Assembly (NCBI RefSeq): GCF_000382225.1
Contig: NZ_KB907804.1
Coordinates: 124,001 to 188,000 of the forward strand
Reading direction: 5' to 3'
DNA: 64,000 nucleotides
DNA from: Hymenobacter aerophilus DSM 13606
Lineage (GTDB): Bacteria; Bacteroidota; Bacteroidia; Cytophagales; Hymenobacteraceae
Shown here: positions 1 through 8,656 of the stretch, piece after piece
How positions within the stretch are numbered: the first letter of the stretch is position 1
Layout of the letters: each line of letters begins with the position of its first letter
The notes under the pieces: model-generated
The model's input: the letters and a program-made list of their open reading frames with translations, nothing else
Database searches by the model: none
Told to the model about the DNA's origin: nothing
Translations under genes and position numbers: made by a program

Positions 1-167
1 GGGTGGGTGAACTCAATGGCCACATCGACCTGGGCGGGCGTGAAATCGGCGATGCTGGTGCCGGGCCGGCTGGGGTCGATGATGCCGGCTAGCTGGTGGC
101 CCCGCGCCCGGGCCTGGGCTTCGATGGCCCGGCCCATTTTGCCGTAGCCAATCAGGAGAATATTCAT
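1..167 (-). CDS. dapB: 4-hydroxy-tetrahydrodipicolinate reductase, N-terminal fragment
   Basis: The first 55 codons of DapB, which reduces the dihydrodipicolinate precursor in lysine/diaminopimelate synthesis in the cytosol. The fragment opens with a Rossmann nucleotide-binding turn (GYGKMG, residues 7-12) and reaches the conserved VDVAIEFTHP stretch; the rest lies left of the window. The start is the only ATG before an in-frame Rossmann strand. It is the last visible gene of a leftward set headed by parA, and from memory parA-parB-DUF5683-dapB is a common order in Cytophagales and Flavobacteriia. A 7-bp repeat array sits just upstream of the start. The assignment is firm despite truncation. 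Confidence 0.9.
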   Translation of the reverse strand, partial: MNILLIGYGKMGRAIEAQARARGHQLAGIIDPSRPGTSIADFTPAQVDVAIEFTH

Positions 168-177
168 GTTGAGAAGA

Positions 178-224
178 GAAGCTGGGAGTGGGAAGCTAGT
201 GGATAGAATAGGGGGAAGCTAAGG
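178..224. repeat. Degenerate 7-bp tandem array upstream of dapB
   Basis: About six units with a 7-bp period (GAAGCTG, GGAGTGG, GAAGCTA, GTGGATA, GAATAGG, then a longer last unit). It begins 10 bp upstream of the dapB start codon and belongs to the heptad arrays found at many gene borders in this window. Confidence 0.7.
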
Positions 225-290
225 TGCACAGGTTTTGATGAGCAGCAGATGAGGCAACCGGCCGGAAGCACGCTTGGTGCCTGTTGCCTT

Positions 291-956
291 CTACTTCATC
301 GAGAACGTGAGGGCCAGGCCGGCACGCGGGAACTGGCCCGGCGTGGGTAGCACCGCCGGGTCGAGGCGCAAACTCAGGTCGTCGCTGATGTCGAAGTTGC
401 GCAGGTGGGCGTCCACCAGCGCGTCGAGAATGGTGATGCCGTACACCACGGCTGTGTAGGCAATAAACGTGTCGCGGTTTCGGCGGTAGAAATTAACACC
501 CACCTGAACGCCTTCGCGGGTCTTTTCCTTCTTTACCCGTTCACCATTAAGGTTTTCACTGATAAACTCCGCCGGATTCTTGTTGTAGTCGATGGGGTTA
601 TTATCAATTACGTTGCGGCCCTTCACGTATTCGCGGTAGCGCATCTGGCTGTAGTACAGGCCGTAGCCTACGCCGGCCAGTCCGCCGTACACCAGCGGCA
701 GCTTCCAGTAGCGGCGGTTGTATACCTGGCCCGCGCCGGGTATCAGGGCCAGCAGCGTGGCTTTCTGGGGCCGCGTTACGCGCATGCCCAGCAGCCGCTC
801 GGTGCGCCGCGTAGTATCGACGGCGGTCGGCTTGGTGGCTACCTGCACCGAATCGGGGCCGGCGGTGGTGACCACCTGGGCCGAGGCCCCCGACGGCCGC
901 AGCGCCGCCAGCGGCAGGCCCAGGGCGAAAAGCAGAGAATAGCGAAACCGAAACAT
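291..956 (-). CDS. DUF5683 domain protein, exported or membrane-associated
   Basis: A 221-residue protein of unknown biochemical function. It starts with a signal-peptide-like stretch (residues 1-27, ending GASAQ), followed by a low-complexity linker and the DUF5683 core from about residue 60: RPQKATLLALIPGAGQVYNR, then KLPLVYGG and a Gly-rich hydrophobic segment, then a Tyr/Arg-rich part. The GAGQVYN-x-x-YWK signature is what identifies the family. It lies 110 bp downstream of parB in the same direction and ahead of dapB, so it is probably co-expressed with chromosome-segregation genes. Which membrane it sits in cannot be decided from sequence alone. Confidence 0.85.
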   Translation of the reverse strand: MFRFRYSLLFALGLPLAALRPSGASAQVVTTAGPDSVQVATKPTAVDTTRRTERLLGMRVTRPQKATLLALIPGAGQVYNRRYWKLPLVYGGLAGVGYGLYYSQMRYREYVKGRNVIDNNPIDYNKNPAEFISENLNGERVKKEKTREGVQVGVNFYRRNRDTFIAYTAVVYGITILDALVDAHLRNFDISDDLSLRLDPAVLPTPGQFPRAGLALTFSMK

Positions 957-1066
957 ACGAACAGAGCAGAGAACAAGCCGCGCGGGCAGGGGAAAAACCG
1001 AACCAACCCGGCCGGCACCGATGCAACGCGCTACGCACCGGCCTTGGTATGCAAGGCCGGCCGCGG

Positions 1067-2017
1067 CTAGGAGGGTTGCAGAATGTGCAGAATCCGCTGC
1101 ATGTCCTCCACCGAGTCGAAGGCAATCTTGATTTCGCCCCGGCCCTGGGGTCCTGGTTTCACCAGCACCCGGCTGCCAAACCGCTCCGAGAGGTGCCGCT
1201 CGGTGCGCTTGATTTCGGCCACCGGCACCACCGGCTCCGGCGCCGCGGCGGCTTTCTGGCCGGTTTCGGCGCCCGCGGCGCTGCCGCCGTTGCGCACCAG
1301 CTGCTCCACCTTGCGCACCGACAGGTCTTCGGCCACAATGCGGCGAAACAGCTCCAGCTGCTGGTCCTGGCTCTCAATGCTGATCAGGGCGCGGGCGTGG
1401 CCCATGCTGATCACCGTGTCGCGCAGGCCGATCTGGATGTCGGGCGGCAGCTTGAGCAGGCGCAGGTAGTTGGTGACGGTCGAGCGGTTTTTGCCCACCC
1501 GGTCGCCCAGCTCCTCCTGCTTGAGGTTGCACTCGCTCACCAGGCGCTGGTAGCTGAGGGCAATTTCGATGGCGTTGAGGTTTTCGCGCTGGATGTTCTC
1601 AATCAGGGCCATTTCCAGCATCTGCTGGTCGTCGGCCTTGCGGATGTAGGCCGGAATGGCGTCGAGGCCGGCCAGCTTGGAGGCCTGCAGGCGCCGCTCG
1701 CCCGAAATGAGCTGGTAGGAGTTGGTGCCCGTCTGGCGCAGCGTTACGGGCTGGATGATGCCCTGCACCCGAATGCTCTCGGCCAACTCGCGCAGCGCGT
1801 CCTGGTCGAAGTGGGTGCGGGGCTGGTAGGGGTTGGCCTGAATGTGGCCCACCGGAATCAGCCCCACCGAGTTGACGGGGTGGGGCACGAGGCCCAGCCG
1901 CTCACTTTTCTTCTCGTAGCTGCCCTCAATCAGGGCGTTCAGGCCGCGGCCCAGGCCCCCGGCCCGGCGCTTGGGCGCCGCCGCCGGAGCGTTCTTCTCT
2001 TCGTTTTTTTCAGACAT
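1067..2017 (-). CDS. parB: ParB-family chromosome partition protein
   Basis: A 316-residue ParB/Spo0J homologue that would bind parS sites, load CTP and spread on DNA as the partner of ParA. Visible parts are a basic N-terminal tail with GLGRGLNAL (residues 21-29, the usual ParA-interacting segment), the CTP-binding motif GERRLQA (106-112), the ENIQREN motif (140-146), a helix-turn-helix around 165-190 and GHARAL (206-211). The C-terminal dimerisation region is present, preceded by an Ala/Pro/Glu linker. Length and motif order are normal. parA lies about 800 bp upstream on the same strand with one small gene between them. A split parS-like repeat is found in the 216-bp gap before the start. 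Confidence 0.96.
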   Translation of the reverse strand: MSEKNEEKNAPAAAPKRRAGGLGRGLNALIEGSYEKKSERLGLVPHPVNSVGLIPVGHIQANPYQPRTHFDQDALRELAESIRVQGIIQPVTLRQTGTNSYQLISGERRLQASKLAGLDAIPAYIRKADDQQMLEMALIENIQRENLNAIEIALSYQRLVSECNLKQEELGDRVGKNRSTVTNYLRLLKLPPDIQIGLRDTVISMGHARALISIESQDQQLELFRRIVAEDLSVRKVEQLVRNGGSAAGAETGQKAAAAPEPVVPVAEIKRTERHLSERFGSRVLVKPGPQGRGEIKIAFDSVEDMQRILHILQPS

Positions 2018-2100
2018 ACCGACAAGCCGCCCTCACCCAATAGCACGGAGCAAAAGCGGGAGTCAAAAATACACAAACCCGCGGGAAGCCCGGCTAAAAA

Positions 2101-2131
2101 TGTTCCACGGCACCAGAAAAACCGTGAAACA
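2101..2131. other. Split parS-like inverted repeat near parB
   Basis: TGTTCCACGG (2101-2110) and CCGTGAAACA (2122-2131) form an inverted repeat interrupted by 11 nt. The outer nine bases of each half match the halves of the widely conserved parS palindrome TGTTnCACGTGnAACA, but the centre is split. It could be a degenerate centromere site, a ParB autoregulatory site, or a palindrome that has been separated by an insertion. Confidence 0.45.
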
Positions 2132-2233
2132 TGCGGCGCTGAGCCACTTAGCCAGCGAAAAGGCCGGCCGCTACGGCCGAGCTTCTAACCCAACCTAGAA
2201 AGACAAAACGGCCCAGACCGGCGCCGGACCGGG

Positions 2234-2644
2234 TTACGGCTGCTGAAAGGGCCGGCGCTTGAAGCTGACGTTGCTCTGCAAATCCTTCTCGTACACGGCC
2301 AGACACTTCGTCTGGAACTCGGGCGCGAAGGGTATCGGGCCGGGCTGCAGCTGCCGGGGCGCCGGGCGGGCGGCGGCGAAGAAATACACCCGCGTGTTGC
2401 CGTACTTGGTGTGCGGCATATACTCGCCGTACTGCTGCATTTCGGCCCAGCGGACGGTGTCGGCCACCGTCACGGCATAAATGCGCTGCACCGGGCCGGT
2501 GTTGTTTTCGTTGCGGTACAGGGCCACCTCGGTAAAGTCGCCGTCGAGGTCCTGGGGGCCGGGCTGCGTCAGCGCATCAAACACGAACCAGAGCAGGAGC
2601 AGGGCCGCGGCCCCACCCAACAGGTATTTAGGACGAATCGGCAT
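2234..2644 (-). CDS. Small single-span membrane protein, unknown
   Basis: 136 residues from the chosen ATG at 2644. An upstream in-frame ATG at 2683 would put 13 codons into the adjacent inverted repeat, so the shorter form is preferred. It has a basic N-terminus (MPIRPK) and one hydrophobic segment (about residues 7-23), followed by a soluble domain with Asp/Glu near the membrane and a Pro-rich stretch (RPAPRQLQPGPIPF). I do not recognise the family. It lies between parA and parB on the same strand, in a position where many relatives have the two genes adjacent, so a link to partitioning is possible but unsupported by sequence. Confidence 0.65.
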   Translation of the reverse strand: MPIRPKYLLGGAAALLLLWFVFDALTQPGPQDLDGDFTEVALYRNENNTGPVQRIYAVTVADTVRWAEMQQYGEYMPHTKYGNTRVYFFAAARPAPRQLQPGPIPFAPEFQTKCLAVYEKDLQSNVSFKRRPFQQP

Positions 2645-2678
2645 TTTAATAGGGTAGGTAGATGAATGATAAAAGAAC

Positions 2679-2771
2679 GTCATGCTGAGCCCCGCGAAGT
2701 ATCTCGCGTGCTGACGTTGTGCTGGTAACGCAACGTCAGCACGCGAGATGCTTCGCGGGGCTCAGCATGAC
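2679..2771. repeat. Long inverted repeat, GTCATGCTGAG family
   Basis: Two 41-nt arms (2679-2719 and 2731-2771) around an 11-nt loop, with a single mismatch. The outer ends read GTCATGCTGAGCCCCGCGAA and its complement. The same arm sequence, diverged, recurs at 10994-11089. It lies between parA and the small membrane-protein gene. Confidence 0.92.
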
Positions 2772-2784
2772 AGTTTTAGTGTGT

Positions 2785-2819
2785 CTTCTAGCTCCTGGCT
2801 TCTGACTACTAGCTTCTCA
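2785..2819. repeat. Heptad array after parA
   Basis: Five consecutive 7-bp units (CTTCTAG, CTCCTGG, CTTCTGA, CTACTAG, CTTCTCA) in the gap between the inverted repeat and the parA stop codon. Confidence 0.75.
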
Positions 2820-2827
2820 AAAGCAGC

Positions 2828-3643
2828 CTACGCCGCGGCGTCTTCGCGCTCCTCGTTGCCGGTGCCGTTGAGCACTTCGATGTTCTTCTCCACGATTTCG
2901 CGGGCCAGGTTGAGGTAGCTGATGCTGCCTTTGCTCTCGGCGTCGTGCAGGATGACGGGAATGCCGAAGCTGGGCGACTCGCTCAGCTTCACGTTGCGCG
3001 GGATGATGGTGTCGAACACCAGCTGCTGGAAGTGCAGCTTCACTTCCTCGACTACCTGGTTGCTCAGACGCAGGCGCACGTCGTACATCGTGAGCAGGAT
3101 GCCCTCGATTTCCAGCTCCTCGTTCAGCCGGCTCTGGATAATTTTAACGGTGTTGAGCAGCTTGCCCAGGCCTTCGAGGGCGAAATACTCGCACTGCACC
3201 GGGATGATAACCGAGTGCGCGGCCGTGAGGGCATTCACTGTAATCAGGCCCAGCGAGGGCGAGCAGTCGATGATGATGAAGTCGTAGAGGTCAGCCAGCG
3301 GGCGCAGGGCGTCCTTCATCTTCTCCTCCCGGTTGGGTAGGTTGATCATCTCCACCTCGGCGCCCACCAAATCAATGTGGGAGGGCATCAGGTCGAGGTG
3401 GGGCAGTACGTTGGTTTGCAGGATGATGTCCTGGGCATTGATGCCGTCGACCATGCACTCGTAGATGCTGTTCTGGATGTCTTTGGGGTCGAAGCCCACG
3501 CCCGAGGTGGCGTTGGCCTGCGGGTCGGCATCCACAAGCAGGGTCCGGTACTCCAGGGCCGCCAGCGAGGCGGCCAGGTTGATCGAGGAGGTGGTTTTAC
3601 CCACGCCGCCTTTCTGGTTGGCTACGGCAATGATTTTGCCCAT
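2828..3643 (-). CDS. parA: ParA-family chromosome partition ATPase
   Basis: A 271-residue Soj/ParA ATPase that would drive origin segregation with ParB. It carries the deviant Walker A box KGGVGKTT (residues 11-18), the A' motif [12 protein letters not shown] (35-46) and a Walker B-like FIIIDCSPS. Later motifs such as [11 protein letters not shown] and the [12 protein letters not shown] segment are typical of chromosomal ParA proteins. There is no N-terminal helix-turn-helix, which fits the chromosomal rather than the large plasmid subtype. The ATG at 3643 gives the canonical start [17 protein letters not shown] 7-bp repeat array lies 13 bp upstream of it. Confidence 0.97.
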   Translation of the reverse strand: MGKIIAVANQKGGVGKTTSSINLAASLAALEYRTLLVDADPQANATSGVGFDPKDIQNSIYECMVDGINAQDIILQTNVLPHLDLMPSHIDLVGAEVEMINLPNREEKMKDALRPLADLYDFIIIDCSPSLGLITVNALTAAHSVIIPVQCEYFALEGLGKLLNTVKIIQSRLNEELEIEGILLTMYDVRLRLSNQVVEEVKLHFQQLVFDTIIPRNVKLSESPSFGIPVILHDAESKGSISYLNLAREIVEKNIEVLNGTGNEEREDAAA

Positions 3644-3656
3644 GAGGTCGAAATAA

Positions 3657-3691
3657 AGCTGTTAGCTGATGGCTGCTAGCTGTTAGCTTAG
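3657..3691. repeat. Heptad array upstream of parA
   Basis: Five 7-bp units (AGCTGTT, AGCTGAT, GGCTGCT, AGCTGTT, AGCTTAG) ending 13 bp before the parA start codon on the opposite strand. Only one arm is seen here, with no inverted partner nearby. Confidence 0.75.
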
Positions 3692-3758
3692 TTCAGGTGG
3701 CGGCCAGGGTTGGTGCGGCGCCGTACAGTGGCGCGGAAGCAAATCCCGGCCGGGAAGA

Positions 3759-3766
3759 TACCTTTG
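3759..3766 (+). promoter_or_regulatory. Bacteroidota -7 box (TACCTTTG)
   Basis: An exact TAnnTTTG match 18 nt before the start codon of the binding-protein gene at 3785. No convincing -33 TTG was seen at the usual spacing. Confidence 0.55.
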
Positions 3767-3784
3767 GCAAATATACACGGTTTC

Positions 3785-5524
3785 ATGGTTCCCCTGCTTC
3801 CAATTCTGGCCCGCGCCGCGGGATTTGTGCGTTTCCGACCCCTGCGGCCCCTACTGGGCGGCCGCCGGCCGGCGGTGCTGCTGGCCCTGCCGCTGCTGCT
3901 GGCTCTGGCCGCCTGCACCGATTCGGCGGCCCCGACCGATGCGCGCCGGGTGTTCCGCTACAACCAGCCCGAAAGCCTCACCTCCCTCGACCCTGCCTTC
4001 GCCCGCAACCAGGCCAACACCTGGGCCACCACTCAGCTCTACAACGGCTTAGTGGAGCTCGACGACAGCCTGCGCCCCGGCCCCAGCCTGGCCCGGCGCT
4101 ACGAAATTGCGCCCGACGGCAAAACCTACACTTTCTGGCTGCGCCCCGCCGCCCGCTTCCACGACGCCGACGTATTCGCGGGCGGCAAAGGCCGGCGCGT
4201 AACGGCCCAGGATTTCGTGTACTCGTTTAAACGCCTGCTCGACGGGGCCACGGCCAGCCCCGGCGGCTGGATTTTTCGGGGCAAGGTGCTGGAGCAGGCC
4301 GGCGGCGAACCGTCGGATACCTGCTTCGTGGCCGTGAACGACTCGACGCTGCGCATCCACTTGAAGGAGCCGTTTATTCCCTTTCTGGGCATCCTGACGA
4401 TGCCTTACGCTTACGTGGTGCCCCGCGAGGCCGTGCAGAAGTGGGGTAAGGACTTCCGGGCCCATCCGGTGGGCACCGGGCCGTTCGTGTTCAAGGAGTG
4501 GGACGAGGGCAATGCCATCATCTACCACCGCAACCCCAACTACTGGAAAAAGGACGCCCAGGGAAAACAGCTGCCCTACCTCGACGCGGTGCAGATTACC
4601 TTCATTCAGGACCGCAAAACCGAGTTCCTGACCTTCATGCAGGGCAAGCTCGATTTCCTGAGCGGCATCCGCAGCGGCTCGCGCGACCTGATTATGTACC
4701 CCGACGGGGAGGTGCGGGAGGATTTTCGGGGCAAGTTCCAGCTGCAGAAGGTGCCCTACCTCAACACCGAGTACATCGGCATGCAGCAGGACCTGACCAA
4801 CCTGCGCGGCGACAACCTGCAAACCGGCCGCGCCCTGCAGGATAAGCGGGTGCGGCAGGCGCTCAACTACGCGCTCAATAAGCCCGAGCTGCTGGCCTAC
4901 TTCCTCAACAACGTGGGCCGGCCGGGCAATTCGGGCTTCGTGCCGGCCTCGCTGCCCTCGTTCAGCGCTGCCAAAGTGCCGGGCTACACCTACGAGCTGG
5001 CCAAGGCCCGGCAGCTGCTGGCGGCGGCCGGCTACGGGCCGGGCAAGCCGCTGCGTCTGCGCCTCAACACGGTGGCCGAAACCAAGGAGCTGTGCGAGTA
5101 CTACCAGAAAAAGTGGGCCGAAGTGGGCGTGCTGGTCGAAATTGACGTGAACCAGGGCGCCGCCCACGGCGAGCTGATTGACAACGGCCGCGCCGCCTTC
5201 TTCACCCGCAGCTGGCTCGGCGACTACCCCGACGCCGAAAACTACCTAGCCCTGTTCTACAGCCCCAACTTCGCGCCCGCCGGCCCCAACAAAACCCACT
5301 TCCAAAACGCCGCCTACGACCGCCTCTACCAGCAGGCCAAACTAGAGCAGGACGACACCAAACGCTACGCCCTCTACCAGCAGATGGACCGCATCATCGT
5401 GGCCGAGTGCCCGGTTATCAGTGTGTATTACGATGAAGTGGTGCGCCTGACCCAGAACAACGTGCGCGGCCTCACACCCAACCCCATGAACCAGCTGGTA
5501 CTGGAAAAAGTAATCAAGAATTAG
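3785..5524 (+). CDS. ABC-transporter substrate-binding lipoprotein, peptide/nickel type (SBP_bac_5)
   Basis: A 579-residue lipoprotein of the oligopeptide-binding family. The ATG at 3785 is preferred over 3710 because it follows a TACCTTTG promoter box and gives a signal peptide ending in the lipobox ALAAC (Cys44). The mature part starts with the FRYNQPESLTSLDPAFA segment, where Opp/Dpp-type proteins have their first lobe. It continues with WLRPAARFHDADVF, a DFVYSFKRL motif and the RALNYALNKPELL region, all typical. It probably captures peptides at the outer face of the inner membrane. No permease or ATPase genes are adjacent, so the transporter partners lie elsewhere. Its stop codon TAG is the first triplet of a heptad array. 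Confidence 0.88.
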   Translation: MVPLLPILARAAGFVRFRPLRPLLGGRRPAVLLALPLLLALAACTDSAAPTDARRVFRYNQPESLTSLDPAFARNQANTWATTQLYNGLVELDDSLRPGPSLARRYEIAPDGKTYTFWLRPAARFHDADVFAGGKGRRVTAQDFVYSFKRLLDGATASPGGWIFRGKVLEQAGGEPSDTCFVAVNDSTLRIHLKEPFIPFLGILTMPYAYVVPREAVQKWGKDFRAHPVGTGPFVFKEWDEGNAIIYHRNPNYWKKDAQGKQLPYLDAVQITFIQDRKTEFLTFMQGKLDFLSGIRSGSRDLIMYPDGEVREDFRGKFQLQKVPYLNTEYIGMQQDLTNLRGDNLQTGRALQDKRVRQALNYALNKPELLAYFLNNVGRPGNSGFVPASLPSFSAAKVPGYTYELAKARQLLAAAGYGPGKPLRLRLNTVAETKELCEYYQKKWAEVGVLVEIDVNQGAAHGELIDNGRAAFFTRSWLGDYPDAENYLALFYSPNFAPAGPNKTHFQNAAYDRLYQQAKLEQDDTKRYALYQQMDRIIVAECPVISVYYDEVVRLTQNNVRGLTPNPMNQLVLEKVIKN

Positions 5525-5689
5525 GGATTAGGAATTAAGAATTTCGCCCTGTCATCCTGAGTGGAGCGAAGGACCATATCACGTTAAAACAAGCCGTTGT
5601 TACGGCCGTTCTTGCGTGATAAGGTCCTTCGCTCCACTCAGGATGACAGGGCGAAATTCTTAATTCCTAATTATTAATTCTTAATTATC
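5521..5689. repeat. Inverted repeat (GTCATCCTGAG family) with paired heptad arrays
   Basis: The core arms (5551-5586 and 5615-5647 region) begin with GTCATCCTGAGTGGAGCGAA and differ by few bases. The complementarity extends outward through the flanks to 5528 and 5670. The flanks are heptad arrays: TTAGGGA, TTAGGAA, TTAAGAA on the left (5521-5541) and AATTCTT, AATTCCT, AATTATT, AATTCTT, AATTATC on the right (5655-5689). The left array contains the stop codon of the binding-protein gene; the right array ends 3 bp before the stop of the convergent dehydrogenase gene. The element therefore fills the whole gap between the two genes. Confidence 0.92.
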
Positions 5690-5692
5690 CCG

Positions 5693-6412
5693 CTAGGGAT
5701 TCGTGCTCCACATGCTGGCTTCCTTGATGAAGATGCGGCGGTTGAGGCGCAGCTGGCTGATGACGATTTCGGCCAGGTCTTCGGGCTGCATCACTTTGTC
5801 GGGGTTGCCGTCGGTGAGGTTGTTGGTGGTGGCCAGCTCGGTGGCGACGGTGCTGGGCGTGAGGGCCGACACACGAATATTCTGCTTGCGCACTTCCTGC
5901 ATCAGGGCTTCGGTGAGGCCCAGCATGCCGAATTTGGAGGCACTGTAGGCGCTGGAGCCCGCCGAGGCCCGCAGGCCCGAGGTAGAGGCCACGTTGATAA
6001 TGTCGCCGCTCTGGCGCTGTTGCATCTGGGGCAGCACGGCGCGGGTCACGTAGTAAGTGCCCAGCAGATTCACCTGAATGATGTGCTCCCAGTCGGTGGG
6101 CGCCATATCCATGAACTTGCCGAAGGTGCCGATGCCGGCGTTGTTGATGAGAATATCGATGCTGCCGAGCTGCTCCAGGGCCTGGGCCACGGCGGTATCC
6201 ACGGCGGCGCGGTCGGCCACGTCGGCGGTTACCAATACGGCGGCGGGGCCGTTGGCTTCCTTGATTTCCTGGGCTACGGTTTGCAGGTCGGTTTCGGTGC
6301 GGGCCAGCAGGGCCACGCGCACGCCCTGGGCGGCCAGGGCCAGGGCAATGGCGCGGCCGATGCCTTTGCCCGCGCCCGTTACGAGGGCGGTTTTGCCGGT
6401 TAAGTCTTCCAT
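5693..6412 (-). CDS. Short-chain dehydrogenase/reductase (FabG-like)
   Basis: A 239-residue classical SDR. It shows the NAD(P)-binding TGAGKGIG (residues 12-19), NNAG (90-93), catalytic Ser143, and YSASK with Tyr156 and Lys160. The ATG at 6412 is preferred because the family's N-terminus is a few residues before the glycine motif; an upstream in-frame ATG at 6505 would add an unconserved extension into the divergent gene. The true substrate is unknown. It is annotated in relatives as a 3-ketoacyl-ACP reductase, but a separate and better fabG candidate lies at 24791-25540. It is divergent from the DUF885 gene. Confidence 0.88.
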   Translation of the reverse strand: MEDLTGKTALVTGAGKGIGRAIALALAAQGVRVALLARTETDLQTVAQEIKEANGPAAVLVTADVADRAAVDTAVAQALEQLGSIDILINNAGIGTFGKFMDMAPTDWEHIIQVNLLGTYYVTRAVLPQMQQRQSGDIINVASTSGLRASAGSSAYSASKFGMLGLTEALMQEVRKQNIRVSALTPSTVATELATTNNLTDGNPDKVMQPEDLAEIVISQLRLNRRIFIKEASMWSTNP

Positions 6413-6595
6413 AAAGTCAGGTGGTGTTGAGTTGTAGGTGCGTAAATAAGCAGTTACAACTCCGGCCCGCCCCAAAGGTTGCCTTTGGGCCCAGGGGGCG
6501 CGCAATTCACAGTTCTGCTTACCTTTCCTGCTCCTAAACCTGCGCGCCGGCTTCGTCCGCTCAAACTGTTGCCCGCCGCGCTAACTCCTGCTCCT

Positions 6596-8449
6596 GTGAA
6601 GAACTTTATTCTGCCTGCGCTGCTGGCCGGTGCGCTGCTCAGCGGCTGCAATCAGCAGCAAAAAGCGGCCGATGAAACCGCCGCTATTTTCGCGCCCAAC
6701 CTGAAAGATGTGAAGGACATCAACAAGTTGTTTGATTACTACTGGGAAGAAAACTCCCGGCTGTTTCCGCTCGATGCCACCACCCAGGGCGACAACCGCT
6801 TCAACGACCAGCTGCCCAACGATGGCACCCGCGCGTTCCGCGAGCAGCTACGGGCCTTCTACCAGAAATACCTCGACGGCCTGCACCAGTTCAAGCGCGA
6901 AAGCCTGTCGGTGAACGACAAAACCAGCTACGACATCCTGGAGTATGACCTGCAGAACAAGCTCGAAGGCCTGAAGCTCAACAGCTGGATGATGCCGTTT
7001 CAGCAGTTCTGGGGCCTGCCACTCACGATGGGCCAGTACGGCTCGGGCGAAGGCGTGCAGCCTTTCAAAACGGTTGAGGATTACGACAACTGGCTGGGCC
7101 GGGTGCACGGTTTCACGCCCTGGACCGACACGGCCATTGCCAATTTCCGGCAGGGCATGGCCGCGGGCGTAGTGCTGCCCAAGGCGCTGGTGCTGAAGAT
7201 GATTCCGCAGATGCGGGCCATGGAAACCAAGGACCCCACCCAAAGCCTGTTCTACGGCCCCATCAACAAGCTGCCCGCCGATTTGCCGGCCGCCGACAAG
7301 CAGCGCCTCACGGCTGCCTACCAGAAGGCCATCCTCACGGAGCTGGTGCCGGCCTACAAAAAGCTGGGCGACTTCCTCGAAACCGAATACCTGCCCAAAG
7401 CCCGCCCCAGCACCGGCATTTCGGCCATTCCGGGCGGGCCCGACATGTACCGCTACCTCGTGAAAACGTGGACGACCACCGACAAAACACCGGACGAAAT
7501 CTACCGGACCGGCCAGGCGGAAGTGGCCCGCATTCGGGGCGAGATGGAGAAGGTGAAGCAGCAGGTTGGGTTCCAGGGCGACTTGCCGGCGTTCTTCGCC
7601 AGCCTCAAAACCAACCCCGAGCTGATGCCCTACAAAACGCCCGAAGAGGTGCTCGACGGGTTCCGGGCCATTCAGGCCAAAATAGAGCCCAACCTGAAAA
7701 AAATGTTCGGCCGGGTGCCTAAAACGCCGTTTGAGATCCGGCAGACCGAGGATTTCCGCGCCGCCTCCGCCTCGGCCGAGTACAACCAGGGCGCCCCCGA
7801 CGGCTCGCGCCCCGGCATCTTCTACATCCCGATTCTCGACGCCACCAAGTTCAACATCACCTCGGGCATGGAGTCGCTGTTTCTGCACGAGGCCATTCCG
7901 GGCCACCACTACCAGATTTCCTTGCAGCAGGAAAACACCGACCTGCCCAAATTCCGGCGCTTTGCCTGGTACGGGGCCATGGGCGAGGGCTGGGCGCTGT
8001 ACTCGGAAAGCCTGGGCAAGGAGCTGGGCCTCTACACCGACCCCTACCAGTACATGGGCTCGTTGGGCGACGAGATGCACCGCGCCGTGCGCCTGGTGGT
8101 GGACGTGGGCATGCACACCAAAAACCTGACCCGCGAGCAGGCCATCAAGTATATGATGGCCAACGAAGCCATCAGCGAGGAAGGCGCCACGGCCGAAATT
8201 GAGCGCTACATGGCCATTCCGGGCCAGGCGCTGAGCTACAAAATCGGGGCCCTGAAACTGCGCGAGCTGCGCCAGAAATACGAGCAGCAGCACGGCGGCA
8301 GCACCACCCGCCTGCGCGAAAAGTACGCCGGCCAGAACCGCGCCCACTTCAACCTGAGCGACTTCCACGACGAGCTGCTGCGCGACGGCGTGATGCCGCT
8401 GGCCGTGCTGGAGCGCAAAATGGATACCTGGGCCGCCAATGAGAAGTGA
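6596..8449 (+). CDS. DUF885 lipoprotein, metallopeptidase-like
   Basis: About 617 residues from a GTG start at 6596. That start gives a perfect lipoprotein signal (VKNFILPALLAGALLSGC), so it is preferred to the in-frame ATG at 6479. The mature protein is mostly helical and matches the DUF885 family over its length, with the hallmark HEAIPGHH (residues 431-438), a zinc-site-like motif, followed by YGAMGEGWALYSE, which has the second acidic ligand position. DUF885 proteins are thought to be thermolysin-clan-like peptidases anchored outside the cytoplasm; the substrate is unknown. It stands alone. Its TGA stop is followed at once by a heptad array. Confidence 0.87.
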   Translation: MKNFILPALLAGALLSGCNQQQKAADETAAIFAPNLKDVKDINKLFDYYWEENSRLFPLDATTQGDNRFNDQLPNDGTRAFREQLRAFYQKYLDGLHQFKRESLSVNDKTSYDILEYDLQNKLEGLKLNSWMMPFQQFWGLPLTMGQYGSGEGVQPFKTVEDYDNWLGRVHGFTPWTDTAIANFRQGMAAGVVLPKALVLKMIPQMRAMETKDPTQSLFYGPINKLPADLPAADKQRLTAAYQKAILTELVPAYKKLGDFLETEYLPKARPSTGISAIPGGPDMYRYLVKTWTTTDKTPDEIYRTGQAEVARIRGEMEKVKQQVGFQGDLPAFFASLKTNPELMPYKTPEEVLDGFRAIQAKIEPNLKKMFGRVPKTPFEIRQTEDFRAASASAEYNQGAPDGSRPGIFYIPILDATKFNITSGMESLFLHEAIPGHHYQISLQQENTDLPKFRRFAWYGAMGEGWALYSESLGKELGLYTDPYQYMGSLGDEMHRAVRLVVDVGMHTKNLTREQAIKYMMANEAISEEGATAEIERYMAIPGQALSYKIGALKLRELRQKYEQQHGGSTTRLREKYAGQNRAHFNLSDFHDELLRDGVMPLAVLERKMDTWAANEK

Positions 8450-8457
8450 GGTGGTGA

Positions 8458-8651
8458 GAAGCTAGAAGTATAAGAAGCTAGAAGTTAGAAGTCAGGAGAT
8501 AGAAGTGGCCGCCGGCCGTTCTGAGGCTGCACAGAGCCCTGTTTCGCAAAATCATTCGTTGATACGGCCGTTTTTGCGTAGTAAGGTTTTTAAGCGATTC
8601 AGAGCGGCAGACGGCCGCTTCTATCTCCTGACTTCTAACTTCTAGCTTCTT
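8458..8651. repeat. Inverted pair of heptad arrays around a decayed core
   Basis: The left array (GAAGCTA, GAAGTAT, a 9-mer, GAAGTTA, GAAGTCA, GGAGATA, GAAGTGG; 8458-8508) is the reverse complement of the right one (8612-8651) across about 38 nt with one mismatch. The inner part (8512-8611) is a much weaker inverted repeat that still shows traces of the CTGAG ends. The right array ends 5 bp before the DUF4126 start codon, so the element occupies the whole spacer between two tandem genes. Confidence 0.9.
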
Positions 8652-8656
8652 TTATT

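Noticed and set aside
405-1070. Plus-strand ORF over DUF5683
   Set aside because: Antisense shadow; the minus-strand protein has a signal peptide and a known domain.
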